Assembly: GCF_000974685.2 (NCBI RefSeq) | Contig: NZ_AP018738.1 | Span: 2,356,001-2,420,000, forward strand | DNA: 64,000 nt | Reading direction: 5' to 3' | DNA from: Ferriphaselus amnicola | Lineage (GTDB): Bacteria; Pseudomonadota; Gammaproteobacteria; Burkholderiales; Gallionellaceae | Part shown: positions 1-8,562 of the stretch, one piece after another | Layout: each line of letters opens with the position of its first letter | Position numbering within the stretch: position 1 is the first letter of the stretch | Translations under genes and position numbers: made by a program | The notes under the pieces: model-generated | Seen by the model: only the letters and a program-made list of their open reading frames with translations | What the model was told of the DNA's origin: nothing | The model's database searches: none

Positions 1-1514
1 GACTGTTCCGCCATGATCATCCACTGACCACTCACCTTTTCCATGATCAGCGATTTCTCTCTAGCATTCTCACGATAAACATCCGAGCGGAAAGACTGAG
101 CGAACTTAACCTCAGCATGAGTCTCATCTTTAAGGTTGATCACCGGATTTTCGATGCCCACCTCAATGTACTTCACCCGTTTGAAATACTCACGGCGGCG
201 CTGTTCCCATGCTGCCTTGGCAGAGCCATCCTCGGGCGCAAAGGTAGCACCATAATGAGCGATGAAGGCATCGGCATCACGCGAGCTCCATGCGTGTGAC
301 CACGCTTGCACCGCTGCCCAAATCTCCAACCCCACGCTGGCCGAATCGACAGTTCTAATGCTTTGCACGTTGGCCGCTTCTGCATTAGCTGCTTCTACCT
401 TAGCTGCTTCCGCCTTAGCTGCTTCTACCTTAGCTGCTTCTGCCTTAGCTGCTTCTGCCTTGGCTGCTTCTGCCTTGGCTGCTTCTGCCTTGGCTGCTTC
501 TGCCTTAGCCGCTTCCGCCTTGGCTGCTTCTGCCTTAGCCGCTTCCGCCTTGGCTGCTTCTGCCTTGGCTATTTCAATTTTAGCCAGCTGATATTCAGCC
601 AAACGAGGATCGGCTTGCTCTGCCACAATCTTCCACGCAGCACCCATTCGCTCCAATGTGAGCATCTTCCTGCTGGTTTCTTTGAACACATCGGATTGAA
701 AAGCTTGGGTAAACCGCACATCAGCACGCCCGGGCCCCTTAAACTCTATTGTCTGCTCAGTCAAATCGACGTTAATGGACTTGACCTTGGCGAAGTAGTC
801 ACGACGGCGCTTCTGCCAGGCATCAAAGCTAGTGCCATCGTTTGGTCTGAAGCGTGTTCCGTAGTAACCGATGAAAGCGGCAGCATCTTTTGCTGTCCAC
901 GCTTTAACCCAAGCCTGAACCACCCCCCAAACTTCCTCCTCGGAATTGCTATTCAACATTGAGGTTGAGACTGCGGCAGGAGCAATGATCGGCGCTGACT
1001 TGGGCAACTCGGCTACTTTAGTATCGGCTATCGGGTCGATTCTCGATGAAAGTGACTGCTCTTCCGTAATCATCCATAGCCCGCCCATTTTGGACAAAGA
1101 CATTGTCTTTTCATCCAGCGCTTGATTTTGTCCCATTCTTACCGACTGAGTGAAACGCACTTTGGCATGCTTGTCGTCAAGTAGATGTATAGCTGGGAAC
1201 GCGACCATCACCTCTACCAACTTGATCTGCCTAAAATACACCCGCCGGCGCGCACTCCAGTCGGCGAAAGTAGATCCGTCATCCGGCCTAAAATCTTTAG
1301 AATAAAAAGCCAAGAATGAATATGCGTCACGCGCAGACCATGCCGCAGCCCAATCTTGCACGGCATGCCAGACTTCCTCTTCAACTCCGCGTAAGGGAGG
1401 GGAGGCGGACGCTGAGGATTGCAATGGTACAGACGGAGTAGGAACAGCTTCAGCTAGCGCTGAACTGCCGCAGACGGCAAACAGAACAGAGGCGACGATG
1501 ATCTTGATTCGCAT
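1..1514 (-). CDS. Exported protein with three NTF2/Cds6-like domains and an AAKAE repeat (partial, C-terminus outside the window)
   Basis: An uninterrupted minus-strand frame starts at the ATG at 1512-1514 and stays open to base 1. The first ~25 residues form a signal peptide (MRIKII, then a hydrophobic stretch ending SALA). Three copies of one module follow. Each begins with a pattern like EEVWxxVQxWxxAWSARDA, continues with a Y(S/G)xxFRPxDG segment, and ends with a beta-rich part (VRFTQSxR ... W.I..EQ). Between copies two and three lies a run of about 14 AAKAE/AAKVE pentapeptides, probably a charged helix or coiled coil. The modules resemble the NTF2-like domain at the C-terminus of Cds6-type L,D-transpeptidases, and the same module closes the genes at 32216-33382 and 33388-34329. 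The protein should be periplasmic or surface-exposed, but its ligand is unknown. No enzyme domain is seen in the visible part. It has its own intergenic region (1515-1616) and points away from recN's 3' end in the same direction. Confidence 0.8.
   Translation of the reverse strand, partial: MRIKIIVASVLFAVCGSSALAEAVPTPSVPLQSSASASPPLRGVEEEVWHAVQDWAAAWSARDAYSFLAFYSKDFRPDDGSTFADWSARRRVYFRQIKLVEVMVAFPAIHLLDDKHAKVRFTQSVRMGQNQALDEKTMSLSKMGGLWMITEEQSLSSRIDPIADTKVAELPKSAPIIAPAAVSTSMLNSNSEEEVWGVVQAWVKAWTAKDAAAFIGYYGTRFRPNDGTSFDAWQKRRRDYFAKVKSINVDLTEQTIEFKGPGRADVRFTQAFQSDVFKETSRKMLTLERMGAAWKIVAEQADPRLAEYQLAKIEIAKAEAAKAEAAKAEAAKAEAAKAEAAKAEAAKAEAAKAEAAKAEAAKVEAAKAEAAKVEAANAEAANVQSIRTVDSASVGLEIWAAVQAWSHAWSSRDADAFIAHYGATFAPEDGSAKAAWEQRRREYFKRVKYIEVGIENPVINLKDETHAEVKFAQSFRSDVYRENAREKSLIMEKVSGQWMIMAEQ
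373..582 (-). repeat. 15-bp tandem repeat, about 14 units, in frame
   Basis: Twelve good units of GCTGCTTCTGCCTTR (plus strand) run from 388 to 567, with a degenerate unit on each side. Read on the minus strand they encode AAKAE or AAKVE. The unit length is a multiple of three, so copy-number change would lengthen or shorten the linker of the surrounding gene without shifting its frame. Confidence 0.9.
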
Positions 1515-1616
1515 AGAAAAACCTTTCAGAAAGTAGGCATAATGATACAGCACATATTTACCCTTCCTCTACAGGATTTCACTTAGTGCGTAAAAAAACC
1601 AACCGTGCGGGAAGTA

Positions 1617-3278
1617 CTATGCAGCGTAGCCGAGCATCTCGGCAGCATGTTTGCGGGTAGTGTCGGTCAGCTGGATTCCGCCTAGCATACGCGCGATCTC
1701 ATCCACGCGCTGAGCGGCAGAAAGAACCGTGATGCTGCTGAAGGTAATGCCGTCTCGCGACGTTTTGTTGACCTGCCATTGCGCATCAGCAGCAGCGGCG
1801 ACCTGCGGCAGATGAGTGACGCACAATACTTGGTGACGCCGCCCCAAGCGCTTGAGCAACTGGCCGACGATCTCGGCGACACGCCCGCCAATGCCACTAT
1901 CCACTTCGTCAAAGATCAAAGTGGGTACGTGCGCCACTTCGGATAAAGCGACTTGAATGGCCAAACTGATCCGAGCCAATTCACCGCCCGAAGCCGTCTT
2001 CGCTAGAGCGCGCAACGGCATACCTGGATTGGCCGCCACTTGGAACTCGACCGCTTCAAGACCGTGCGCATTCGGCTCAAGCAAGGCATTGAGTGCAACC
2101 GCAAACTGGCCGCCCTGCATCGCCAACGTTTGCATGGCAACGCTGATCTCTTGCGCCAAAGTTTGTGCGGCGCGATCGCGCTGCACACTCAAGTGCCCAG
2201 CCTGCAACAGGTAGGTTTCACGGGCTTGGGCTGCGTGCTGCTGCAACTCATCCACCTCGGCATCTCCGCCCAGCTCCGCCAGTCGAGTAACGATACGCGC
2301 CTGCACTTGGGGCAACTCCTCAGGAGTCGCCCGATATTTGCGAGCCGCGTCCACGACTGTCTGTATGCTGCGCTCCAATTCTCGCAAACGCTGTGGATCG
2401 GCTTCTAAGCGGCGCTGATAATGCCGCAGACCGTACACCGCCTCTTGCAACTCGGCCTGCGCGCTGATCAGCAACTGCAAGGTTTCGCCCAGAGCGGGAT
2501 CGAACGCGCTGCCCGCCTCCACCTTGCCAATCAGCGTGCTCAGCTGCGCCAAGCAAGAGCTATCCGCTTCGTTCAGTACCTCGATGCCAAATTCCGCCGT
2601 TTCCAGCAGACTGGCGGCGTGTGACAAGCGCGCATATTCGGACTGCGTTTCTTGCCACATCTCAGCACTAAAATCCAACGTCTCCAACTCGCGTTTCTGA
2701 AAGGCCAACAACTCCCGTTCTGCAGCCACGGCTGCCGCATTCTGGCTCAGCTCCCTGCAGCGCACATCCAATGCTTGCCATACGCGGAACGCACTAGCCA
2801 CCTGCGCCGCCTCGTCTCCCAATCCAGCGTAAGCATCGAGCAAGTCACGCTGCGCGTCCTGCCGTAACAACGACTGATGGGCGTGCTGACCGTGAATATC
2901 CAACAGCCATTCGCCAGCCTCGCGCATCTGCTGCATCGTGGCTGAGCGACCATTGATGAAGCCCCGCGAGCGCCCGCCCACATCCAACACGCGGCGCAGC
3001 AAACACACGCCTTCGTCGCCAGATAACTCTTGTTCATCCAGCCAAGTTTGCAACGCAGGCAAGGCGGCAATATCGAATTCAGCAGTGATTTCAGCGCGCT
3101 CACACCCCGCCCGCACCATGCCGCCGTCACCACGTTCGCCTAAAGCAAGCGACAAGGCGTCGAGCAGAATGGATTTCCCCGCCCCCGTTTCGCCAGTCAA
3201 CGCAGTGAAGCCGGAGGAGAAGTCGAGCTCTAAGGAAGCGACGATGACAAAGTCGCGAATGGACAGATATTTCAGCAT
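1617..3278 (-). CDS. recN: DNA repair protein RecN
   Basis: RecN is an SMC-like ATPase that acts in recombinational repair of double-strand breaks. The 553-residue product has the family's usual length. It opens with an ATP-binding head whose Walker A motif GETGAGKS lies near residue 30. Long helical stretches in the middle form the coiled coil. The C-terminal head contains a signature like KTASGGELARISLAIQ and a Walker B motif TLIFDEVDSGIGG. The start ATG (3276-3278) overlaps the stop of nadK as TAATG, so the two genes are very likely cotranscribed and translationally coupled. Confidence 0.97.
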   Translation of the reverse strand: MLKYLSIRDFVIVASLELDFSSGFTALTGETGAGKSILLDALSLALGERGDGGMVRAGCERAEITAEFDIAALPALQTWLDEQELSGDEGVCLLRRVLDVGGRSRGFINGRSATMQQMREAGEWLLDIHGQHAHQSLLRQDAQRDLLDAYAGLGDEAAQVASAFRVWQALDVRCRELSQNAAAVAAERELLAFQKRELETLDFSAEMWQETQSEYARLSHAASLLETAEFGIEVLNEADSSCLAQLSTLIGKVEAGSAFDPALGETLQLLISAQAELQEAVYGLRHYQRRLEADPQRLRELERSIQTVVDAARKYRATPEELPQVQARIVTRLAELGGDAEVDELQQHAAQARETYLLQAGHLSVQRDRAAQTLAQEISVAMQTLAMQGGQFAVALNALLEPNAHGLEAVEFQVAANPGMPLRALAKTASGGELARISLAIQVALSEVAHVPTLIFDEVDSGIGGRVAEIVGQLLKRLGRRHQVLCVTHLPQVAAAADAQWQVNKTSRDGITFSSITVLSAAQRVDEIARMLGGIQLTDTTRKHAAEMLGYAA

Positions 3279-4150
3279 TACAGTGGCTGATTCCAGAGCA
3301 GCTTTTCGCGCAAAGTGCGGTAATAGCTATGCCCTTGCGGATGCAGCAAGCGCACCGGACTCGGGAAGCGCGTCACTTCCAGAACATCTTGCAGGTGCAG
3401 ATCGAACCACGTGTGGCTATCGAAGCGCACACGCACATCATCACTGCGGTGCATCAGCACTTCGATGACTGAGTCGCCACTCACCACGATAGGGCGATTG
3501 CTCAAGGTGTGTGGGCAGACTGGGACCAACTCGATCACATCTAGTCCGGGATGAACGATGGTGCCGCCGGCCGACAGCGCATATGCGGTGGAGCCGGTCG
3601 GCGTGGAGACGATCAAGCCGTCGGCACGCTGGGTATAAAGATACTCACCGTCGATGCGCACCTCGAATTCGATCATGCTGCTAATGTTGCCGCGATGCGC
3701 CACCATCTCATTCAGCGCCAGCGAACGGAACACCTCTGCACCATTGCGCAGCACCCGAGTTTGCAACAGCAAGCGGCGGTCGGTCACATACTCGCCGTCA
3801 AGCATCGCGCCCAGTGTTTGCTGCATGGTTTCCAGCGAAACATCGGTGAGAAATCCCAGTCGCCCCTGATTTACTCCAATCAGCGGCACATCAGACGGCG
3901 CCAGCATGCGCGCGATGTTCAGCAACGTGCCATCACCTCCCAGCACGATCGCTAGATTGACCGAACTGCCAATTTCCTCTAAGGGCAACGCAGGGAACGG
4001 AATGCTCGGCAGATGCTCGGCGGTCAACGCATCGACCACCACGTTCAAGCCACGTGCAGCGAGGAACTCGCCCAGCGGCAACAGTGAACCCGCGATCTCC
4101 GGCGATTTGTATTTGCCGATCAGTGCGACGGTTTTGAAAGGATTTTTCAT
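3278..4150 (-). CDS. nadK: NAD kinase
   Basis: The enzyme phosphorylates NAD to NADP in the cytosol. The 290-residue protein carries the diagnostic GGDGT motif at residues 71-75, followed by NQGRLGFL and a LNEMVAHRG segment that builds the NAD site. The later part has the STPTGSTAYALSAGG stretch typical of the family. It lies directly upstream of recN with a one-base overlap, an arrangement frequently seen in proteobacteria. It is divergent from hrcA across a 59-bp gap. Confidence 0.97.
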   Translation of the reverse strand: MKNPFKTVALIGKYKSPEIAGSLLPLGEFLAARGLNVVVDALTAEHLPSIPFPALPLEEIGSSVNLAIVLGGDGTLLNIARMLAPSDVPLIGVNQGRLGFLTDVSLETMQQTLGAMLDGEYVTDRRLLLQTRVLRNGAEVFRSLALNEMVAHRGNISSMIEFEVRIDGEYLYTQRADGLIVSTPTGSTAYALSAGGTIVHPGLDVIELVPVCPHTLSNRPIVVSGDSVIEVLMHRSDDVRVRFDSHTWFDLHLQDVLEVTRFPSPVRLLHPQGHSYYRTLREKLLWNQPL

Positions 4151-4197
4151 GGCCGCCGATTAAACCATATCGCTGGTTCAATGACAAAGCGGCAAGG

Positions 4198-4203
4198 TAG
4201 AAT
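4198..4203 (+). promoter_or_regulatory. Likely -10 box of hrcA
   Basis: TAGAAT ends six bases before the hrcA start codon, so a transcript starting 7 bases downstream would begin at or next to the ATG at 4210. No convincing Shine-Dalgarno lies between. No CIRCE element (TTAGCACTC-N9-GAGTGCTAA) is present upstream. The -35 is weak or unclear. Confidence 0.4.
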
Positions 4204-4209
4204 GAAGTC

Positions 4210-5226
4210 ATGCTTAATGACCGCGCGCAAATCCTGCTCAAAACCCTAGTAGAGCGCTACATCAGCGATGGGCAACCCGTCGGCTCGCGCGCCTTGCAGC
4301 AATTCTCCGGCTTGGAGATCAGCCCTGCCACCATCCGCAACGTGATGGTCGATCTGGAAGCGATGGGCTTGGTCGCCAGCCCACACACCTCCGCCGGACG
4401 CATCCCTACCGCCCTCGGCTATCGACGTTTTATCGACACGCTAATGGTCGTACAGCCGCTGGAAAAAATCCGCATTCAACAGCTGGAGCAACAGTTCCAA
4501 CCAGACAACCCCTCGCGTTTATTGGCTCAGGCTTCCAACCTGCTTTCGGAACTGACTCAGTTTGCAGGCGTGGTTGCCACACCCAATCGTCGCGCCGCCA
4601 CCGTGCGTCAAATCGAATTTTTGCGACTATCAGAACGGCGGGTGCTACTTATCATTGTCATGCCGGATGGCGAAGTCGAGAATCGCGTACTGCTGACTAC
4701 GCGCGATTACAGTCAAGCACAACTCACCGAGGCAGGCAACTTGCTCAGCCAGCATTACTCCGACTGCGCGCTCCACGACATGCGCCTGCGCATCAAGAAT
4801 GAGCTCCGCCAGTTGCAGCACGACATGACCGAACTGATGACCGCCGCGATTTCTGCTGGTGACGAAGCGCTGGCGTGCAAGGGCGATGATTACGTGTTGA
4901 GCGGCGAGCGCAATCTGCTCCACATTAACGACCTGTCCGGCGACATGAATCGGCTGCGCAAACTGTTCAATGTGTTCGAACACAAGACCGAGCTACTACA
5001 ACTGCTGGATGCGAGCCGCCATGCGCAAGGTGTGCATATCTTTGTTGGCCACGAGTCAGGCGTTTCCTCGCTCGATGAGTGCAGCGTGGTGAGCGCGCCC
5101 TACACCGCAAACGGTCAAATCGTCGGCACGCTAGCCGTGATCGGACCGAAGCGTATGGACTACCAAAAAGTAGTGCCTATCGTAGACATTACCGCTCGAC
5201 TTCTGGGCAATGCACTTTCGGCGTAA
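4210..5226 (+). CDS. hrcA: Heat-inducible transcription repressor HrcA
   Basis: HrcA represses groE/dnaK-type heat-shock operons by binding CIRCE inverted repeats. The 338-residue protein has the winged-helix N-terminus (RAQILLKTLVERYI, then SRALQQFSGLEISPATIRN, then the HTSAGRIPT signature near residue 60). It continues with the long central GAF-like region and ends in the conserved GPKRMDY segment. It stands alone on the plus strand, divergent from nadK. No CIRCE site is visible in front of it, so there is no sign of autoregulation here. Confidence 0.97.
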   Translation: MLNDRAQILLKTLVERYISDGQPVGSRALQQFSGLEISPATIRNVMVDLEAMGLVASPHTSAGRIPTALGYRRFIDTLMVVQPLEKIRIQQLEQQFQPDNPSRLLAQASNLLSELTQFAGVVATPNRRAATVRQIEFLRLSERRVLLIIVMPDGEVENRVLLTTRDYSQAQLTEAGNLLSQHYSDCALHDMRLRIKNELRQLQHDMTELMTAAISAGDEALACKGDDYVLSGERNLLHINDLSGDMNRLRKLFNVFEHKTELLQLLDASRHAQGVHIFVGHESGVSSLDECSVVSAPYTANGQIVGTLAVIGPKRMDYQKVVPIVDITARLLGNALSA

Positions 5227-5263
5227 TCCATCGTTCTGGCACAAGACGCCGCGCTATTTAATC

Positions 5264-5272
5264 TGCTATAGT
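5264..5272 (+). promoter_or_regulatory. Extended -10 promoter element upstream of glgC
   Basis: TGCTATAGT fits an extended -10 (TGnTATAAT-like), about 170 bases before the glgC start, which would give a long 5' leader. The 217-bp gap between hrcA and glgC holds no gene that I can support. A nearly identical element (TGCTATAAT) precedes glgA. Confidence 0.35.
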
Positions 5273-5443
5273 CGAGCCGCCAACAAGGTACAAAACGGGC
5301 ATCCACGAAATCCGTCGTGATTGGCTGGCAGATGATGAACTTGCACCCTAAGTGCGACGAGTCATCAGCAAAGAAAAAGTAACGCGGCTACCCCAGCCAC
5401 ACGACTGGTTTCGAAGAACCCAAAATAACAGATGGGAGAAATC

Positions 5444-6742
5444 ATGTCGCAGCCGCAAGAGAAATCACAAGAAAAATCTCGCTATGTCAGCCTGATGACC
5501 AAGAACACCTACGCAATGGTGTTGGCGGGGGGGCGAGGCAGTCGTTTGCACCAACTGACCGATTGGCGCGCCAAGCCAGCGGTTCCCTTCGGCGGCAAGT
5601 TTCGTATCGTTGACTTCGTTCTATCCAACTGCGTCAATTCCGGCATTCGCCGCATCGGCGTCGCTACCCAATATAAATCCCACAGTCTGATCCGCCACAT
5701 CCAGCGCGGCTGGAGCTTCTTGAATGGTAAGTTCGGCGAGTTCATCGACATCCTGCCTGCACAGCAGCGTATCGACGAAGAGTGGTATCAAGGCACTGCC
5801 GACGCGGTATTCCAGAACATCGACATCCTGCGCGAGATCAACCCCGAGTATGTGTTGATCTTGGCTGGCGATCACGTTTACAAGATGGACTACGGCAAGA
5901 TGCTGGCGTTCCACGCCGACAATCAGGCCGACATGACCGTTGCTTGCATCCAAGTGCCGATCGAAGAAGCCAAGGCCTTCGGCGTGATGGGTGTAGATGC
6001 CAACTCGCGCGTGGTCAATTTCACCGAAAAGCCCGACAATCCCTCGCCGATGCCGGGTAAATCAGATACAGCGCTGTGTAGCATGGGCATCTACATTTTC
6101 AATACGCGTTTCCTGTATGAGCAGTTGATGCGTGATGCCGATGACTCCCACTCCAGCCACGACTTCGGCAAGGACATCATCCCGCATCTGGTCAAATCAA
6201 ACTACCGCGTATTCGCCCAAAGCTTTGACGATAGCTGCGTCAAACCAGAAGGCGGCGTACCCTATTGGCGCGATGTTGGAACCATCGACTCCTATTGGGA
6301 AGCCAACATGGAGTTGACCAAGATCGTTCCCGACCTGAATATGTACGATCAGGAATGGCCGATTTGGACCTATCAAGAGCAACTACCTCCCGCCAAGTTC
6401 ATTTTCAACGAAGGCGAACGGCGTGGCCAAGCTCTGGATTCGCTGGTTTCCGGCGGCTGTATCATCAGCGGCGCGACTGTGGTCAACTCACTGTTGTTCT
6501 CTGACGTGGTCGTTCATAGCTACGCCACGGTGGAGGAATCGGTCATTCTGCCTAATGTCAGCATCGGTCGTAATGCGGTGCTGAAACGTGTGGTGGTGGA
6601 CAAGGGCTGCATCATCCCTGACGGATTGGTGGTTGGCGTCAACCATGAAGATGATGCCAAACGCTTCTTCGTCACCTCACGCGGCATCACCCTGATCACC
6701 CCCGACATGCTGGGGCAGCAGGATATACACCGCGTCCGCTGA
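5444..6742 (+). CDS. glgC: Glucose-1-phosphate adenylyltransferase (ADP-glucose pyrophosphorylase)
   Basis: GlgC makes ADP-glucose from glucose-1-phosphate and ATP, the first committed step of bacterial glycogen synthesis. The protein is about 432 residues. It shows the nucleotide-binding signature [16 protein letters not shown], the [17 protein letters not shown] stretch, the allosteric/substrate segment [12 protein letters not shown], and a C-terminal left-handed beta-helix (hexapeptide-like [11 protein letters not shown]). The start at 5444 is preferred because GGGAG lies seven bases upstream. It heads a glgC-GH57-malQ run on the same strand, in keeping with a glycogen role together with glgA at 16904. 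Confidence 0.97.
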   Translation: MSQPQEKSQEKSRYVSLMTKNTYAMVLAGGRGSRLHQLTDWRAKPAVPFGGKFRIVDFVLSNCVNSGIRRIGVATQYKSHSLIRHIQRGWSFLNGKFGEFIDILPAQQRIDEEWYQGTADAVFQNIDILREINPEYVLILAGDHVYKMDYGKMLAFHADNQADMTVACIQVPIEEAKAFGVMGVDANSRVVNFTEKPDNPSPMPGKSDTALCSMGIYIFNTRFLYEQLMRDADDSHSSHDFGKDIIPHLVKSNYRVFAQSFDDSCVKPEGGVPYWRDVGTIDSYWEANMELTKIVPDLNMYDQEWPIWTYQEQLPPAKFIFNEGERRGQALDSLVSGGCIISGATVVNSLLFSDVVVHSYATVEESVILPNVSIGRNAVLKRVVVDKGCIIPDGLVVGVNHEDDAKRFFVTSRGITLITPDMLGQQDIHRVR

Positions 6743-6756
6743 TTCACTATAACCTT

Positions 6757-6781
6757 GGGCGTCTCCAGCTGCGAGACGCCC
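6757..6781 (+). terminator. Hairpin between glgC and the GH57 gene
   Basis: GGGCGTCTC (6757-6765) and GAGACGCCC (6773-6781) form a perfect 9-bp stem with a 7-base loop. The downstream tract is only weakly T-rich (CATCATCTCTCC), so this may be a leaky terminator or an mRNA-stabilising hairpin. Confidence 0.5.
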
Positions 6782-6803
6782 ATCATCTCTCCTCGGAATT
6801 CTC

Positions 6804-8525
6804 ATGAGCAAACCTCTCGATCTCGTTTTCCTCTGGCATATGCACCAGCCAGATTACCGCGACTACGCCAGTGGCGAATTCCTCTTGCCTTGGGTCTATC
6901 TGCACGCCATGAAGGATTATTCCGACATGGCCAGCCACTTCGAGCGCCATCCCAAGATGCGCGCTGTGGTCAATTTCGTACCCATCCTACTCGATCAGCT
7001 GGAAGACTACGAACAGCAGTTCGCCAGCAACGAAATACGCGACCCTTTGCTGCGCCTGCTAGAGCGCGACAACCTCGATGGGCTCAGCACCGCCGAGCAT
7101 AAATTCATTCTGGATAGTTGTTTCCGCAGCAACCACACTAAGATGATCGCGCCCTACCCCGCTTACAAGCGACTGCACGACTTGTTCCGCACACTGGAAG
7201 CCGCCGGCGACGCGACCCTGTCCTACCTGTCTGGCCAATACATGGCCGACCTACTGACTTGGTATCACTTGGTCTGGTGCGGCGAGAGCGTACGCCGCGA
7301 GCATGAAGTGGTAGTTCAGTTGATGAGCAAGGGCGAGGGCTTCGATGCCAATGACCGCGAGCAACTATTCGAGGTGATCGGCCAAGTCGTCTCCGGCATC
7401 ATCCCGCGTTATCGCAAGTTGGCCGAGAGCGGTCAGATCGAGATTTCCGCCACACCTCACTACCACCCCTTAGCTCCCCTGCTATTGAATCTGAACAGCG
7501 CTCGCGAAAGCACGCCGTACAGCAGTCTGCCACAATCGCAATGCTACCCCGGCGGGCGCAGCCGAGTTGCAGCCCATCTGACTTCGGCATTAGAGTCCCA
7601 CCAAAAACGCTTCGGCACCAAACCACAGGGTATCTGGCCCGCCGAAGGTGCCGTTTCCACGGCTCTACTGGAAGTGCTGGCTGAGCATGACTGCCAATGG
7701 GCCGCCAGTGGCGAGACCGTATTAGCTAACAGCTTGCGCGCCGCAAGCTCCAGTTTGCCGGATCGCACACGGTATCTGTATCGCCCTTACCACATCTCCG
7801 GTGCTAGCCAGAAAGTCCACTGTTTCTTCCGCGACGACCGTCTGTCCGACTTGATCGGTTTCGAGTATTCGCGTTGGCATGGACGAGATGCGGCACTGCA
7901 CTTTGTCGCTCAGATCGAAGAGATCGCTCGCAAGAGTGCAAGCGGCGACTCGCCCGTAGTCAGCGTAATTTTGGATGGTGAAAATGCTTGGGAATACTAC
8001 CCCTATAACGGTTTTTACTTCCTCGACGACCTGTACGCCGCGCTAGAAGATCATCCGGTCATCAACCCCACCACCTATGGCGACTACTTGGCTCAACATG
8101 GCAAGCAGGGCAGCTTCGACTTTGACCGCGAAGGAAAACTCCCGGGCTTGGTTGCCGGAAGTTGGGTGTATGGCACCTTTTCGACGTGGATCGGCTCGCC
8201 AGACAAAGACCGCGCTTGGGATCTGCTGTGCATGGCCAAACAAAGCTATGACATGGTGATCGGCAGCAAGAATCTGAGCAAAGCAGAGCGCATAGCAGCC
8301 GAGCAGCAGCTTTCCTCTTGCGAGAGCTCGGACTGGTTCTGGTGGTTCGGCGACTACAATCCATCACATGCGGTAGAAAGCTTCGACCGACTTTACCGAC
8401 ATAATCTGATTCACCTATACCACTTGCTCAAACTGCCTGCACCCGCCGTACTGAACCATCCGCTCAGCCACGGAGGTCGCGGTAATGAAGTCGAAGCAGG
8501 CGGTGCGATGCGGCGCGGCTCCTAA
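6804..8525 (+). CDS. Glycoside hydrolase family 57 protein (alpha-amylase / glucanotransferase / branching type)
   Basis: GH57 enzymes cleave or transfer alpha-glucans. The 573-residue protein has the family's first conserved motif as WHMHQP at residues 11-16, a central TPHYHPL segment, the putative nucleophile motif GIWPAEGAVS near residue 275, and LDGENAWEYY near residue 395 with the probable acid. The window holds no classical GH13 branching enzyme, so this protein could supply branching or trimming activity for glycogen, but the sequence alone does not separate amylase, transferase and branching specificities. It sits between glgC and malQ on the same strand. Confidence 0.9.
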   Translation: MSKPLDLVFLWHMHQPDYRDYASGEFLLPWVYLHAMKDYSDMASHFERHPKMRAVVNFVPILLDQLEDYEQQFASNEIRDPLLRLLERDNLDGLSTAEHKFILDSCFRSNHTKMIAPYPAYKRLHDLFRTLEAAGDATLSYLSGQYMADLLTWYHLVWCGESVRREHEVVVQLMSKGEGFDANDREQLFEVIGQVVSGIIPRYRKLAESGQIEISATPHYHPLAPLLLNLNSARESTPYSSLPQSQCYPGGRSRVAAHLTSALESHQKRFGTKPQGIWPAEGAVSTALLEVLAEHDCQWAASGETVLANSLRAASSSLPDRTRYLYRPYHISGASQKVHCFFRDDRLSDLIGFEYSRWHGRDAALHFVAQIEEIARKSASGDSPVVSVILDGENAWEYYPYNGFYFLDDLYAALEDHPVINPTTYGDYLAQHGKQGSFDFDREGKLPGLVAGSWVYGTFSTWIGSPDKDRAWDLLCMAKQSYDMVIGSKNLSKAERIAAEQQLSSCESSDWFWWFGDYNPSHAVESFDRLYRHNLIHLYHLLKLPAPAVLNHPLSHGGRGNEVEAGGAMRRGS

Positions 8526-8562
8526 CGGCCACGCCTCTGGTTCTTTCCTAAAAGGTCATTCC

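Noticed and set aside
373-582. Short regular repeats as a possible CRISPR array
   Set aside because: The units are contiguous 15-mers without spacers and keep a reading frame.
117-962. Plus-strand frames with long serine/alanine or cysteine/phenylalanine repeats
   Set aside because: They are antisense readings of the AAKAE-encoding repeat in the minus-strand gene, which runs open from 1514 to base 1.
4151-4209. CIRCE operator for hrcA
   Set aside because: No TTAGCACTC/GAGTGCTAA repeat is present, even with mismatches.
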